From positions 1-64,000 of the forward strand of contig NZ_CAJUHF010000014.1 in the NCBI RefSeq assembly GCF_910585845.1: DNA of 64,000 bases, read 5' to 3'. The DNA is from an uncultured Bacteroides sp. (GTDB lineage Bacteria; Bacteroidota; Bacteroidia; Bacteroidales; Bacteroidaceae). Shown piece by piece: positions 35,962-45,733 of this stretch (the first letter of the stretch is position 1; the number at the start of each line of letters is the position of its first letter). The translations under genes were made by a program, and so were the position numbers. The notes under the pieces are model-generated. The model saw nothing but the letters and a program-made list of their open reading frames with translations. It did not search any database and was not told the DNA's origin.

Positions 35962-37326
35962 TTAAAATTCATTCACTGTTTCTTTGCCATCCAGCCAGGC
36001 AGCCATGTTCAGCACCAGCAAGTTCCAATTCTGGAAACCCTTGTTGAGGATAGGCTCGCCATTGTCGGGCATGTAGTATTCGTGCAGCGCACCAAAGCGC
36101 TCATAGTCGCGCCCCAGCAGCAACACGGTCTTCTCTGCCAGTTCCCGGGCATCCTCCGTATAGCCGTAGCGGAGCAGTCCACGGAAAACGAAGTAGTTGA
36201 CGCATATCCACACCGGTCCCTGCCAAGAAGAGGGATTGCCGCTGGCACGCACATCATACATCTTCTCCAATGGAGAAAGCGAGCGTACGCCTGCCGCAGC
36301 ATTGAACAGACGGGGATCACGATATTGCCGTTCCACAATTTCGCGTGCTTGGTCGGAAGTGGCAATTCCTGCCCACAACGCCATGAAGCCGCTCCATACG
36401 CTAAAACGCTGTATCAGGCAGTCATAGGTACGGGGCTGCCCGGTGTGATAATGGAAGCCCGGTGTAGCAGGCTTTTCTACCGGAAGGAGGTTGAGGTCGA
36501 CACTATAGTAGAAACCATCGCGAGGGTCCCAGCAATGCTTGCGGATAGCCTCCTGTAGCTCTTCAGCCTCACGGGTGAAGCGTTTTTCCAGGTCGGGCAT
36601 GCGGAGTTGTGTTGCCAGGTAGGCCATGGCAAGCAGTTCCCTGTACATCAACGCATTGAGGAAGATGGAACCTGAGCTTTCCTGAGGGCGGTAGAAGGTA
36701 CTGGGGTCATTGTCCACCCCAATCATTTCATCGTTCTCCCAATAGAGCAGCCCGGTGGCTTTGTGCCGATGGTAGTTGAGGTACTTTCCCACGAAGGTCT
36801 GCAAGTTATAGAATCCTTCACGCAACCATTCGGCATCACCGCCCGTCTGCTTCACTACGAAGGCGGCATGCTGCGCCAACACGGGCTTGTGCATGTTCGT
36901 CTTCCAGGGGTTGATTTTCTGTAGTAACTGCCAGCGCTCTTCCGTGTTGTCGAAGATGCAGATGGGAATCCATCCGTCACCGCCACCATAATTGAGGAAG
37001 TTGAGGATACAGCCTTTCTCGTAAGTGATCAATTCTTTGCGGTCGGCATCGGTGCCGTGTTCCACAATAATCTGCCGCAGGGCGATGTCGCTCAGCCAAG
37101 AATCCCAATCCCATAGCTGGTTGGCGTACTGTCCGCTACCGGGCACCAGAAAAGGATATTTCAGTGCACCGACCGGTTGTCGGTACATGCCCTTCATGTT
37201 CTTGTAGATATGCTGCCTGCATATCTCTTTGTATTTCTTCAGGTTCTCGGCATTCCTTTCGGGCATTTGCGCCGCCAGTGAAGCACTGAACAGAAATCCG
37301 AGACATACAAACAGTATTTTCTTCAT
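35962..37326 (-). CDS. (alpha/alpha)6-barrel glycoside hydrolase, MGH1/GH37/GH63-like
   Basis: A 454-residue exported enzyme (MKKILFVCLGFLFSASLAAQ signal peptide). LWDWDSWLSDIALRQI, a DGWIPICIFDN segment, WENDEMIGVDNDPSTFYRPQ, SGNPSSWQGPVWICVNYFVF and MPDNGEPILNKGFQNWN are typical of the trehalase-like/mannosylglycerate-hydrolase-like barrel families. Retaining or inverting action on an alpha-linked glucose or galactose is probable; the exact family is not decided by motifs alone. The order GDPD-this-SGNH-GH36 is tight. Confidence 0.8.
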   Translation of the reverse strand: MKKILFVCLGFLFSASLAAQMPERNAENLKKYKEICRQHIYKNMKGMYRQPVGALKYPFLVPGSGQYANQLWDWDSWLSDIALRQIIVEHGTDADRKELITYEKGCILNFLNYGGGDGWIPICIFDNTEERWQLLQKINPWKTNMHKPVLAQHAAFVVKQTGGDAEWLREGFYNLQTFVGKYLNYHRHKATGLLYWENDEMIGVDNDPSTFYRPQESSGSIFLNALMYRELLAMAYLATQLRMPDLEKRFTREAEELQEAIRKHCWDPRDGFYYSVDLNLLPVEKPATPGFHYHTGQPRTYDCLIQRFSVWSGFMALWAGIATSDQAREIVERQYRDPRLFNAAAGVRSLSPLEKMYDVRASGNPSSWQGPVWICVNYFVFRGLLRYGYTEDARELAEKTVLLLGRDYERFGALHEYYMPDNGEPILNKGFQNWNLLVLNMAAWLDGKETVNEF

Positions 37327-37341
37327 ATATATCTTTATTTG

Positions 37342-37450
37342 AGTTTCGCAAGCTCAACTTTTTAGTTGATAAGGGGGCAGTAGACAAGTTGACAAGAGTT
37401 CAGTTGACAAGTCTACAAGGGGGTAGTTGACAAGTTGAACTTGCGAAACT
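37342..37450. repeat. Foldback between GDPD and the MGH1-like gene
   Basis: AGTTTCGCAAGCTCAAC (37342-37358) pairs with GTTGAACTTGCGAAACT (37434-37450) with one mismatch. The loop has several GTTGACAAG copies. It resembles in build the foldback at 15779-15849 but not in sequence. It could slow transcription within the operon. Confidence 0.7.
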
Positions 37451-37458
37451 TGAGTTAT

Positions 37459-38586
37459 TTATCTCAATCCCTTCTTCTGCAAGGCGGCAATCAGTTCGGC
37501 AGGCACGTCGGTCTGAATCATCCGCGTAGTAGGGAATATATTAAACAGCTCGTCAAGTTGCTTGTCATCCAGCGCATACTCAGGTATAGTCTGGTCGAGC
37601 ACCCACAACAGGCAGACGGAGGGAATCATTCCCATCTCCACCGCATCGCCCAAAGAAGGACTTCTGCCTTCGGTGAAGTAGGCTGTCTGTACGAAGAAGG
37701 TGCGCGGCAATTCCTCCAGCAACTTGTGCCCCCCTACCCAAGGATAAATGTTGGCATCTTCTGTCACACCAAGCACTTCGCGGGTACCTTCTTCCACACC
37801 GCTGTAGAAAAAGACGGCTTCCATCATACCCGTCCGGCGTACCACGTCCACCACTTCCTTGAAGATGCCTTGTCCGGTGCACTTGTCAATATCCACATAG
37901 GCGCGTCCGCGCACAGCAACCAGATAGGCTTCCAGCGTAGGCATTTTCTCGTCAGTAGGGTTTCCGGCACGGTCTTTCAGGTTGTACTGCAAGATTTCGT
38001 CGTAGGTCATGTCGGCAATCCGTCCCTGTCCGGTGGTGGTGGCGTCGATGGTCTCGTCGTGGCATATCACGAGAACGCCGTCCTTGGTCTGCCTGACATC
38101 GCACTCCAATATTTCGGCACCGGTAGCCACGGCAGCCTCAATGGCAGGCAAAGAGTTCTCGGGGATGGTCTTGTCGTGCGTATGTGCCCGATGTGCCATG
38201 ACCCACACTTTCCGGTAAGAGGGATCCTTGAACTGCTGCATCGCCACGCTGAGTGCCGGCAGGCTGCAGATGTGTATGTCGGCTGTCAGAGAGATTCCGG
38301 TTGCCGTCTGTGCCTTGAGGGTGTAGTCACCTTCGTGGGCATAAGCGTGCGTAAAGAACACTTTGTTCCGGCCTGTCTCCACGATTCCGTCTCCGAAGTC
38401 TATGGTCACCTCCTCGTCCGAAGCCACGTTTTCCAATCCTATCTTCACCACTTCATGCAACATGGCATATTCACTTACCGACATGTGAGGATCAGTTGTC
38501 TTCATCTCTTTTGGGGTTCCGCTACATGCTGTCAGGAGAGCAGCCAGCAGAACCATGATATATAGGCTTATTTTATTGTCATTCAT
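37459..38586 (-). CDS. Glycerophosphodiester phosphodiesterase lipoprotein with PKD-like N-terminus
   Basis: A 375-residue lipoprotein (MVLLAALLTAC lipobox, Cys about 21). About 57-96 looks like a PKD fold (VTIDFGDGIVETG, FTHAYAHEGDYTL), often a carbohydrate or surface-binding module. The GDPD domain from about 125 keeps the family blocks AHRAHTHDKTIPENSLPA, GAEILECDVRQTKDGVLVIC and HDETIDATTTGQG, including the His pair and Glu/Asp metal ligands (HRA instead of the usual HRG). GDPD enzymes cut glycerophosphodiesters; GlpQ-like members attack teichoic acid chains. Its presence inside a Sus-type locus is notable. Confidence 0.88.
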   Translation of the reverse strand: MNDNKISLYIMVLLAALLTACSGTPKEMKTTDPHMSVSEYAMLHEVVKIGLENVASDEEVTIDFGDGIVETGRNKVFFTHAYAHEGDYTLKAQTATGISLTADIHICSLPALSVAMQQFKDPSYRKVWVMAHRAHTHDKTIPENSLPAIEAAVATGAEILECDVRQTKDGVLVICHDETIDATTTGQGRIADMTYDEILQYNLKDRAGNPTDEKMPTLEAYLVAVRGRAYVDIDKCTGQGIFKEVVDVVRRTGMMEAVFFYSGVEEGTREVLGVTEDANIYPWVGGHKLLEELPRTFFVQTAYFTEGRSPSLGDAVEMGMIPSVCLLWVLDQTIPEYALDDKQLDELFNIFPTTRMIQTDVPAELIAALQKKGLR

Positions 38587-38618
38587 CTCTTTGGTCTTTA
38601 TTAGATAATAAATTATTC

Positions 38619-38708
38619 GTCAATACTCCCGGTAAAGTTCTGTCAATACTTCCATAAGGTTTTGTCAATACTTCCATAAGGTTTTGTCAATACTTCCGGT
38701 AGGGTTCT
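38619..38708. repeat. Four 22-23-bp tandem units at the 3' end of the GH127 gene
   Basis: Units begin at 38619, 38642, 38664 and 38686, core GTCAATACTTCCATAAGGTTT. On the minus strand each reads ACA-(A/G)AA-CC-T-TA-GGAAGTATTG. The rightmost unit contains the last codons and TGA of GH127, so the array looks like duplications of the gene's own end into the spacer. Confidence 0.85.
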
Positions 38709-40552
38709 GTCATCACATGCAGCGTCTGCGGAATCCATACCCGATAACGTCCTGTCCGTGCCCAGTCATTACCCGAAGAGGCAAAGTCACAGAAGCGGAT
38801 GGGCTTCGCCGTCTTGTTAACAGGATCTTCCAGATCGGTACCCAACACAGTGGGGACTTCCAGCGTTATCCAGGCAAAGGAACCGGGTACGTTCTCTCGC
38901 ACCGTAGCCTGCACCACGCCTTGCCCGTCACTCTGAATGACGGCACACTCATCCACATCGCCATCACCGAAACGGCTGTCACGGGCAAACACCAGCGGTC
39001 CGCGCACCACAGCCTGATGGTTGTGGTCTTTCACCACTTGAGTCTGAATGCCGAATTCCAGCACTACTTCATCTCCATGCTTCCACGTGCGGTCCAGACA
39101 GAGGTAACCGCCCTGATGCAACACTTCCTGCACTTGTCCGTTGACAGTGGCGCTCACACCGTTTATGCAGGAGGGTATGCGTAGCGCCAGCTTGAAGCGT
39201 TCCTCCTTCTGAGGATTCACCCCGATGTTCACTTTTCCATTTACGGGATAGTCGGTCTCTACTTTCAGGGCTACCGTATTCTTCTTGCCCGTCTTCACCT
39301 GCACTTCCATCGGCACATAGAGGTTGAGGAATATGCCGTCTTCCCTCGTAGCCACCGCCATCTTCGGGATCAGGGCAAACCCACGGGGACCATTGGCGTT
39401 GCAGCAGTTGATGTGCATGCCGCATTGCTCCTCGCCCGGCTGTCGGCGTCCTTCCAGCGGGCTGTATTTGGAAATCTGTCCGCCATCGTGCTTCATCGAG
39501 GCAAACAAGGCGTTGTACATCGTCCGCTCAAACTCCTCGACGTAAAGCGCATTGCCCGTATCGCGCCACAGGCGGTTACAGAACTGCATGTAGGTGAAGG
39601 TTACGCAAGTCTCCATCGTATGATAGGCAGGAAGAGTCTGCTTCTCCTTGCCGCCATACCAACACTCGAAGGCTGCGCCCGAACCGGCAATGTTTATCTC
39701 GTCTCGCCGGATGCTCTCAGCCGTACGTTCGGCAGCTTCCTTATAAAGAGGATCGTCCAGCACGCGACCCAGCTCCACCAACCCTTCGTAGCAGGACATC
39801 ATCTCGTAGGCTTTCTGTCCGTTCTCGAACGACCACCACGAAGCCGGATATGCCGAACGTTGGAAAACAGGAACGTCTCGCAGTGCTTTGGTGATGAGTT
39901 GCGAACTGCCTTCCTGCTCGATGCCCGTCACGATCTCCTTGGCAAAGTCGAGATAGCGTTGTTCACGAGTGATGTCGTACAGATAGACCACCGGCTCCAG
40001 TATGGAACAGCTTGCCATACCGAAGTAGTTGCCCGTACGGGCTATGTCCAGATTCTGTTCATGCAACTGTTCCATCAAGTAATCCACCGAACGCATGGCG
40101 GCGTTCAAGGCTGCCCGGTCGCCAGTCAGGCGATAGTATGCCACCAAGGCGAGTGCCGAGTATTTCCTGCCCCAGATGTCCCAGTTGGTCAGCCGGGCTT
40201 CGGGCTTGTAGTTACCGATGTAGCCGTCCGGAGTCTGGGTCTGCATGAAACTCTGTACACCGCTCTTTATCTGTTCCAGCAGCGCCGGGTCCTTGCAATA
40301 CTCATAAGAGGAGATGGCACCCAACAGCCATTTGCCAAAGAACTCCGACTGCCAGAGGCTTGTCTCCTCACGATGTCGGAAAGGTTCCACCAAGTGCTCC
40401 ACATCCTGCGACTTCACCCGATGCTCAATACACGTATGGATACGCCCGCCCACGTAGCCACCGATGCGGATCTCCTCTACCTTGCTCTTCTGACCCAAAG
40501 CCGGTAAAGCACTCCAGGCACACAGTCCTAAAAATAATATTCTAAAATCCAT
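38687..40552 (-). CDS. GH127/GH146-type (DUF1680) beta-L-arabinofuranosidase-like enzyme
   Basis: A 621-residue exported protein (MDFRILFLGLCAWSALPALG). The family is marked by SLWQSEFFGKWLLGAISSYE, NYFGMASCSILEPVVYLYD, ETCVTFTYMQFCNRLWRDTG (ETC), and the metal-cysteine region MHINCCNANGPRGFAL. In GH127 and GH146 a zinc-bound Cys is the nucleophile and Glu assists. The known activity is release of beta-L-arabinofuranose from plant extensin or arabinogalactan, but relatives with other specificity exist. The downstream spacer consists of repeats of the gene end. It follows SusD. Confidence 0.88.
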   Translation of the reverse strand: MDFRILFLGLCAWSALPALGQKSKVEEIRIGGYVGGRIHTCIEHRVKSQDVEHLVEPFRHREETSLWQSEFFGKWLLGAISSYEYCKDPALLEQIKSGVQSFMQTQTPDGYIGNYKPEARLTNWDIWGRKYSALALVAYYRLTGDRAALNAAMRSVDYLMEQLHEQNLDIARTGNYFGMASCSILEPVVYLYDITREQRYLDFAKEIVTGIEQEGSSQLITKALRDVPVFQRSAYPASWWSFENGQKAYEMMSCYEGLVELGRVLDDPLYKEAAERTAESIRRDEINIAGSGAAFECWYGGKEKQTLPAYHTMETCVTFTYMQFCNRLWRDTGNALYVEEFERTMYNALFASMKHDGGQISKYSPLEGRRQPGEEQCGMHINCCNANGPRGFALIPKMAVATREDGIFLNLYVPMEVQVKTGKKNTVALKVETDYPVNGKVNIGVNPQKEERFKLALRIPSCINGVSATVNGQVQEVLHQGGYLCLDRTWKHGDEVVLEFGIQTQVVKDHNHQAVVRGPLVFARDSRFGDGDVDECAVIQSDGQGVVQATVRENVPGSFAWITLEVPTVLGTDLEDPVNKTAKPIRFCDFASSGNDWARTGRYRVWIPQTLHVMTEPYRKY

Positions 40553-40658
40553 CTAATATCCATATTTTAATAATATCCATAAAAAAACAAACAAGTGAAT
40601 CCGTACTGTAAACTTTTTACCTTATCTTCCCCAAACAGAGTGCATATAAAAAGCAGAC

Positions 40659-40701
40659 CTCCTTCCGTCGTCTTTTCTCAAAGAACAGAATACGGAAGGA
40701 G
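40659..40701 (-). terminator. Hairpin between SusD and the enzyme genes
   Basis: CTCCTTCCGT (40659-40668) and ACGGAAGGAG (40692-40701) form a 10-bp stem. On the minus strand it is followed within a few bases by GCTTTTTAT. It could partly stop transcription after susCD, giving more transporter than enzymes. Confidence 0.55.
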
Positions 40702-40738
40702 ATACTTGCTATTTATCCTCTGTCATCATCTGGTTTCA

Positions 40739-42244
40739 TCAATATCCGGGATTCTGCTCGATCACACCATCCGATTCGGTAATCACCTTCGGCGGAATGG
40801 GGAACAAGACCATGTGGTCCTTGGCTGCCGTACATCCGCGCTTCTTGGCAAACTCGATATACTTGCCGAAACGTATCAGGTCCTGACGGCGCCAGCCTTC
40901 CATGAAGAGTTCGCGTCCTCTCTCCATCAACAGGAATTCTCTGAACTTCTCCTTGCTGGTCTGTATATCTGCCGGAATGGTGTGTGTAACGCCTACACGG
41001 TCGGTAATCTGTTTCAGGTAGTTCAACGCCTTGTCCGTAGGTCCGTTCAGCTCGTTCTCTATCTCGGCAAGGGAGAGAAGCACGTCCGCATAGCGGAAAG
41101 CCACGATGTGCATATTACCACTGGCATACTTCTCCGGAGCCATCAAATATTTCACCGGAATGGCGCCCTGCTGAATACGGTCATCACTTGCACCACCTCC
41201 TCCGGGACGAGTATAAAGTGTACCGTTCGCATCCTTGTAAGAATCAGCAATCACTTCCAAACGGGCATCCGCCTTGTCATACGTGTCATAGAAATCCCAT
41301 GGCATCAGATAGCCTCCCCAACGATGAGTCGGACAAGCTTTGTGCTCGAAATTCTTGCCGAAAGTGATGCAATTGGGTGGGAAAAGATAATAAGCATACT
41401 CATTTCCGGCAAGCTCTCCACCCGGAACAGCCCATACTGTTTCATCATTCATTTCATCGGAGAAAACATCCTTATAGTCTTCAGAAAGCGTATACCCCAT
41501 CGTCTTCATACTCTCGGCATAAGGCAACGCCTTGTCATACTGGTGGTCGTTCATATATGCTTTCATCAGCAGCATAGTGGCAATCCCTTTATTCACGCGA
41601 CCCCAATTTTCCGTACCATTCGTTTTGTCATAAAGATACGGTAATGCCTCCTGCAAGTCGCTTACCATGCGATTGAAATAGACTTCTTTCGTAGGACGCG
41701 GCGTATAAACAATGTTGCTCAATCCCTCCGGTTCAAGTACACACGATACCGGTCCATACAAATCATAAAAGCAGAACATCAACCAAGCACGCAAAGTCTT
41801 TACCTCGGCAATCTTCTGTGCTTTTGCCGCTTCCGGCAAACCGCCGACTTTCTCCAGCTGATCTAGAATGAATGTACAACGGGTAATATTACGGCTAATG
41901 GAGTATGTTCCGTAAGTATTCCATGCACCGGACCAATTGAATTTATAAATCTGGTTACTCTGGTGCACCAATTCATCCGAAGTGAATTCTGAGTAGGCCC
42001 ACCAACCATCACCAGATGCGTAGATAGGCATGGTCCAACCATCGTTAGAGCCATCATACACACCACCGGAATTAGCCTTGAAATTGGCATACATACCTAT
42101 TACTAATGCATCTATATCTTCCACCGTCTGTGGGAAGTTTGAATTTGTCAGGCTCGAAAATACCTTCTGGTCCAAATCACATGAGTAAAATATCACACCC
42201 ATGCATAAAGCGACTGCCCAACTGATTATTTTTTTCATTTTCAT
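40739..42244 (-). CDS. SusD/RagB-type outer-membrane glycan-binding lipoprotein
   Basis: The start at ATG 42244 (MKMKKIISWAVALCMGVIFY) gives a lipobox ending at SC (Cys about 22) and 501 residues. SusD features: TNSNFPQTVEDIDALVIGMY, KTLRAWLMFCFYDLYGPVSC, ASGNMHIVAFRYADVLLSLA, RGRELFMEGWRRQDLIRFGK and the closing IEQNPGY. It caps the SusC channel and binds oligosaccharide at the cell surface. It is 19 bp from susC. The longer in-frame start upstream would overlap susC and is rejected. Confidence 0.95.
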   Translation of the reverse strand: MKMKKIISWAVALCMGVIFYSCDLDQKVFSSLTNSNFPQTVEDIDALVIGMYANFKANSGGVYDGSNDGWTMPIYASGDGWWAYSEFTSDELVHQSNQIYKFNWSGAWNTYGTYSISRNITRCTFILDQLEKVGGLPEAAKAQKIAEVKTLRAWLMFCFYDLYGPVSCVLEPEGLSNIVYTPRPTKEVYFNRMVSDLQEALPYLYDKTNGTENWGRVNKGIATMLLMKAYMNDHQYDKALPYAESMKTMGYTLSEDYKDVFSDEMNDETVWAVPGGELAGNEYAYYLFPPNCITFGKNFEHKACPTHRWGGYLMPWDFYDTYDKADARLEVIADSYKDANGTLYTRPGGGGASDDRIQQGAIPVKYLMAPEKYASGNMHIVAFRYADVLLSLAEIENELNGPTDKALNYLKQITDRVGVTHTIPADIQTSKEKFREFLLMERGRELFMEGWRRQDLIRFGKYIEFAKKRGCTAAKDHMVLFPIPPKVITESDGVIEQNPGY

Positions 42245-42263
42245 CTCTTCTTGAAATTTAAAT

Positions 42264-45200
42264 TTAGAAATTAATGTTAACACCCAATACGACCGTAAAC
42301 GGAATGGGGAATGGTGCACAGTTGATTTCCATTTCCGGGTCTAGACCCTCGTAATTGGTCAACATCAGCGTATTCTGTAAATCTACAAATACAGAAGCAT
42401 CCGAAGCAATCTTATTTCTCTTCAGGAATTTCTCAGGCAACATATAAGTCAGCTTGATATCCTTGAAACGCCAGAAATGTACGTTCTTTAGTGTAAAGTC
42501 ATGCGTACCGGTCTTGTTGTTTCCGCCAGTCACATCTGCAGCAATACCCGGATACCAACCGGTAGGGTTATAGGAAGTCCATACGTCTTTCACACGTACA
42601 CTGGTATTATCGTCTCCAATGCCTCTAAAGTTCCAAGAATCATATGCTTTTTTACCCAACACGCCATACGTATCAATATCCAGCATCCAGTTTCTGAAAC
42701 GTAGACTGGCACCCAAACCGAAGTTGGCTTTCGGGTCCCAAGTACCCAATTTCACGATATCACCGTCATCCATCACACCGTCACCATTGATATCTACATA
42801 TCTCAAGTTACCAGGTTTAGCATCTGGCTGAAGCACTTTGCCATTAGAAGTATAGGCTTGTACCTCTTCCAAAGAATGGAAGATACCGTTCGTCTTCCAG
42901 CCATAAATCGGGCTCAGGTCGTCTTTCTCCTTCAACCAAGGGCTGATGGCGACTTCCGGATTACGTTCCACCCATTTGGAACGATTGTGAGATACGTTGG
43001 CATAAGCTGTCAATGTCCAGTCCTTTTTATCTACGATAGTACCTTTCAATGCCACTTCGATACCCTTGCTTCGGGTAGAACCTACATTTTTGGCTATATT
43101 ACCCACCATACCGGTTACAGGAAGTGGAGTAAAATTAAGCAAATCTTTGGCTGTACGCACATAGTAATCTACACTACCGGTCAGACGGTCATCGAAAAAT
43201 CCAAAATCGATACCGGCATTCACCGTAATGTCCGTTTCCCACTTCAAATCAGGATTACCCTGCTCTTTCTGAATAATACCTTTATGATAAACTCCACCGA
43301 AATAGTAATAATCTCCCGACCATGCGTTACCATACGTAGTCAGCGGATAAGTACCACCGGTCAAGATGCTTTCATTACCCGATGTACCGTAACCGGCTCT
43401 CAACTTCAGGAAACTCAAGACATCAAAGTCTTTCATGAATTTCTCTTCAGAGATAACCCATGCGGCAGAGGCACCGGGGAACCATCCCCACTTGTGATTG
43501 TCGGCAAATACGGAAGAACCATCGTTACGGAGCGTAACTCCCAAGATATAGCGGTTCTTGAAAGTATAATTCAAACGGCCGAAGAAAGAAAGTTTGTTAC
43601 GCCAGGTCTTCCATGAGCCCAAATTGGTTCTTTCAAGATCGGATGTAGAACCAATGTTGTTATTCTCATACACGTCTGTAGGAAAATTGTATCCCATCAC
43701 GTTGTGAGATCTGGATGTAGTAACGTAATATCCCGTACCCACAACTGCATTCAAGTGATGACCGTTAGCGATATCCTTGTCGAAGGTCAGATACTCTTCA
43801 ATACCATAGTTATCGTTGAATGCATTGGAAAAACCACCATAGTTATCTTCTACCTGTGCAGGCAGTTTGCCCTTGGTAGAACCGAAAATCTCACGATTCT
43901 CGTCCGTCTTGTCCACACTCAATTGCACATTTGCTTTGAGCCACGGCAGGAATTTTACTTCCAGATTGGGCGAAAACATCAAACGTTTTGTCACCGTCTG
44001 GTTCTTGATATGAAACCAAGTAGCCGGGTTCGGTGTCAGGGGAGAAATAGAAGTAGTCAACTTTCCCTCCTCATCATATAGTGGCATATTTGATGGAAAG
44101 AAAATGGCAGCATTGGTCTGTACCGCTTCATTACGGTTCATTCGTGTATGTCCTGATGACGGATTGTTTGAGGACAAATGCGAATACATACTTGCCACAT
44201 TCAAAGTAACGTACTTATTAAAACTGGCTTCAAAATTAAAACGGCCACTAAAACGTTGTAAATCGCTTATTTTCAGAATAGAATTCTGGTCGTAATAGTT
44301 AAACGAAGCATAAAACTTGAACTTCTCCGAACCGGCATTAATAGCCACATTATGATTATGAATAAAACCGGTACGCGTAATCTCGTCTACATGATCGTAA
44401 GTCTTTGCATTACGTATCTCCTCAGCGGTAAATGCTTCTGCCCATCCCGATGTAGGAGCAGGCGTTGTTCCGTAAGGAAAGAAATTGCCCCGATAAAGGA
44501 AATTCTCCATTCTGGAAAGATTGACATTAGTCATATATTCCTGAGCATCAAGCACATCATAATATTTATTGATACCTTGTACGGAAAAAGAACCATTGTA
44601 CGAAATACGAGGCTTTCCAGTTTGTCCTTTCTTAGTTGTAATCAAAATCACACCATTAGCGGCAGACGAACCGTAAATGGCAGCGGCACTGGCATCTTTC
44701 ATCACGTCGATGGAAAGAATGTCATTAGGGTTTAGCGTAGCAAGTGGGCTTCGGTCGGAACCGTCATGTAGGCTCGGCAAATTTGGACCTCCGCTGGAAG
44801 CTTTGTTACCGGTGCTACTTATCACCACACCATCGATAACGTAAAGCGGGGAGTTGGAGCCATTGGGCGAAAGTTTTCCACGAATGTTCACACTCATTCC
44901 CGAACCGGGCTGTGCAGAGTTCTGCGTAATGGTAAGACCAGCCACCTTACCTTGCAGCAGATTGTCGGCACTCACCGCATTGGGCGCTTCAAGATCTTCG
45001 GACTTCACAGAAGAAATGGCACCGGTCACCGAACGCTTCAACTGCGAACCATATCCCACAACCACCACTTCTTCCAGCAACTCGGCATCATCCTGCAAAA
45101 CGATGTTGTAATCCGATTTTGAGTCTACCGGAAAAGCATAGGTTTTGAAACCGATAAACGACACTTCTATCACCTGTCCTGCACTGGCAGGAATAGTAAA

Positions 45201-45482
45201 CCGTCCGTCCATATCCGTTATCACCCCCGACGTAGTACCTTTCACTATGACATTGGCACCAATGACCGGTTCGCCGGTCTTGTCTTTCACCAATCCGGTC
45301 ACATTCTTCTTCTGTTGTACAACTTCCACTCCATTCACCGGAGGATTTACAGCTTCTGCCTGTAAGCCCTGAACCGAACCGAATGAGAACAGTCCTACTA
45401 TTCCCACCATCTGAAGAAAACGCCTGCTGCGATATCTTCCGTTCAGAATTGTGCTTACTAAAAGCGCTTCATGCTTTTTCAT
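42264..45482 (-). CDS. SusC/RagA-type TonB-dependent outer-membrane transporter
   Basis: A 1072-residue TonB-dependent importer. After a signal sequence (MVGIVGLFSFGSVQGLQAEA) come a carboxypeptidase-regulatory domain (VTGLVKDKTGEPVIGANVIV), the TonB box region ELLEEVVVVGYGSQLKRSVT, the plug (LLQGKVAGLTITQNSAQPGS, SPLYVIDGVVISS), and a beta barrel to the C-terminus. It imports oligosaccharides with SusD as lid. About 1 kb of gene-free DNA lies upstream, with tandem repeats 250 bp from the start. Confidence 0.96.
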   Translation of the reverse strand: MKKHEALLVSTILNGRYRSRRFLQMVGIVGLFSFGSVQGLQAEAVNPPVNGVEVVQQKKNVTGLVKDKTGEPVIGANVIVKGTTSGVITDMDGRFTIPASAGQVIEVSFIGFKTYAFPVDSKSDYNIVLQDDAELLEEVVVVGYGSQLKRSVTGAISSVKSEDLEAPNAVSADNLLQGKVAGLTITQNSAQPGSGMSVNIRGKLSPNGSNSPLYVIDGVVISSTGNKASSGGPNLPSLHDGSDRSPLATLNPNDILSIDVMKDASAAAIYGSSAANGVILITTKKGQTGKPRISYNGSFSVQGINKYYDVLDAQEYMTNVNLSRMENFLYRGNFFPYGTTPAPTSGWAEAFTAEEIRNAKTYDHVDEITRTGFIHNHNVAINAGSEKFKFYASFNYYDQNSILKISDLQRFSGRFNFEASFNKYVTLNVASMYSHLSSNNPSSGHTRMNRNEAVQTNAAIFFPSNMPLYDEEGKLTTSISPLTPNPATWFHIKNQTVTKRLMFSPNLEVKFLPWLKANVQLSVDKTDENREIFGSTKGKLPAQVEDNYGGFSNAFNDNYGIEEYLTFDKDIANGHHLNAVVGTGYYVTTSRSHNVMGYNFPTDVYENNNIGSTSDLERTNLGSWKTWRNKLSFFGRLNYTFKNRYILGVTLRNDGSSVFADNHKWGWFPGASAAWVISEEKFMKDFDVLSFLKLRAGYGTSGNESILTGGTYPLTTYGNAWSGDYYYFGGVYHKGIIQKEQGNPDLKWETDITVNAGIDFGFFDDRLTGSVDYYVRTAKDLLNFTPLPVTGMVGNIAKNVGSTRSKGIEVALKGTIVDKKDWTLTAYANVSHNRSKWVERNPEVAISPWLKEKDDLSPIYGWKTNGIFHSLEEVQAYTSNGKVLQPDAKPGNLRYVDINGDGVMDDGDIVKLGTWDPKANFGLGASLRFRNWMLDIDTYGVLGKKAYDSWNFRGIGDDNTSVRVKDVWTSYNPTGWYPGIAADVTGGNNKTGTHDFTLKNVHFWRFKDIKLTYMLPEKFLKRNKIASDASVFVDLQNTLMLTNYEGLDPEMEINCAPFPIPFTVVLGVNINF

Positions 45483-45733
45483 AATACAAATACATTTAAG
45501 AATTTAATTAAAAAAGATGCGAGGCAAGAGGATCTTTCCCCGACACCGTCATAAATTTATTTGCTGCAAACTTACCTGCAAAAATATTCTAAAAAGGATA
45601 AATACTCTTCAAAAAAGGCAAATAACTGCCCATTTATACGTTTTGGATAGTTTATATTCAAAAACTCAAGTCTCTCATATTTTTGATAAGGTGTCAGTAT
45701 ACAAGTTAACGAAGCTACAAGGGGAAGCGATTC

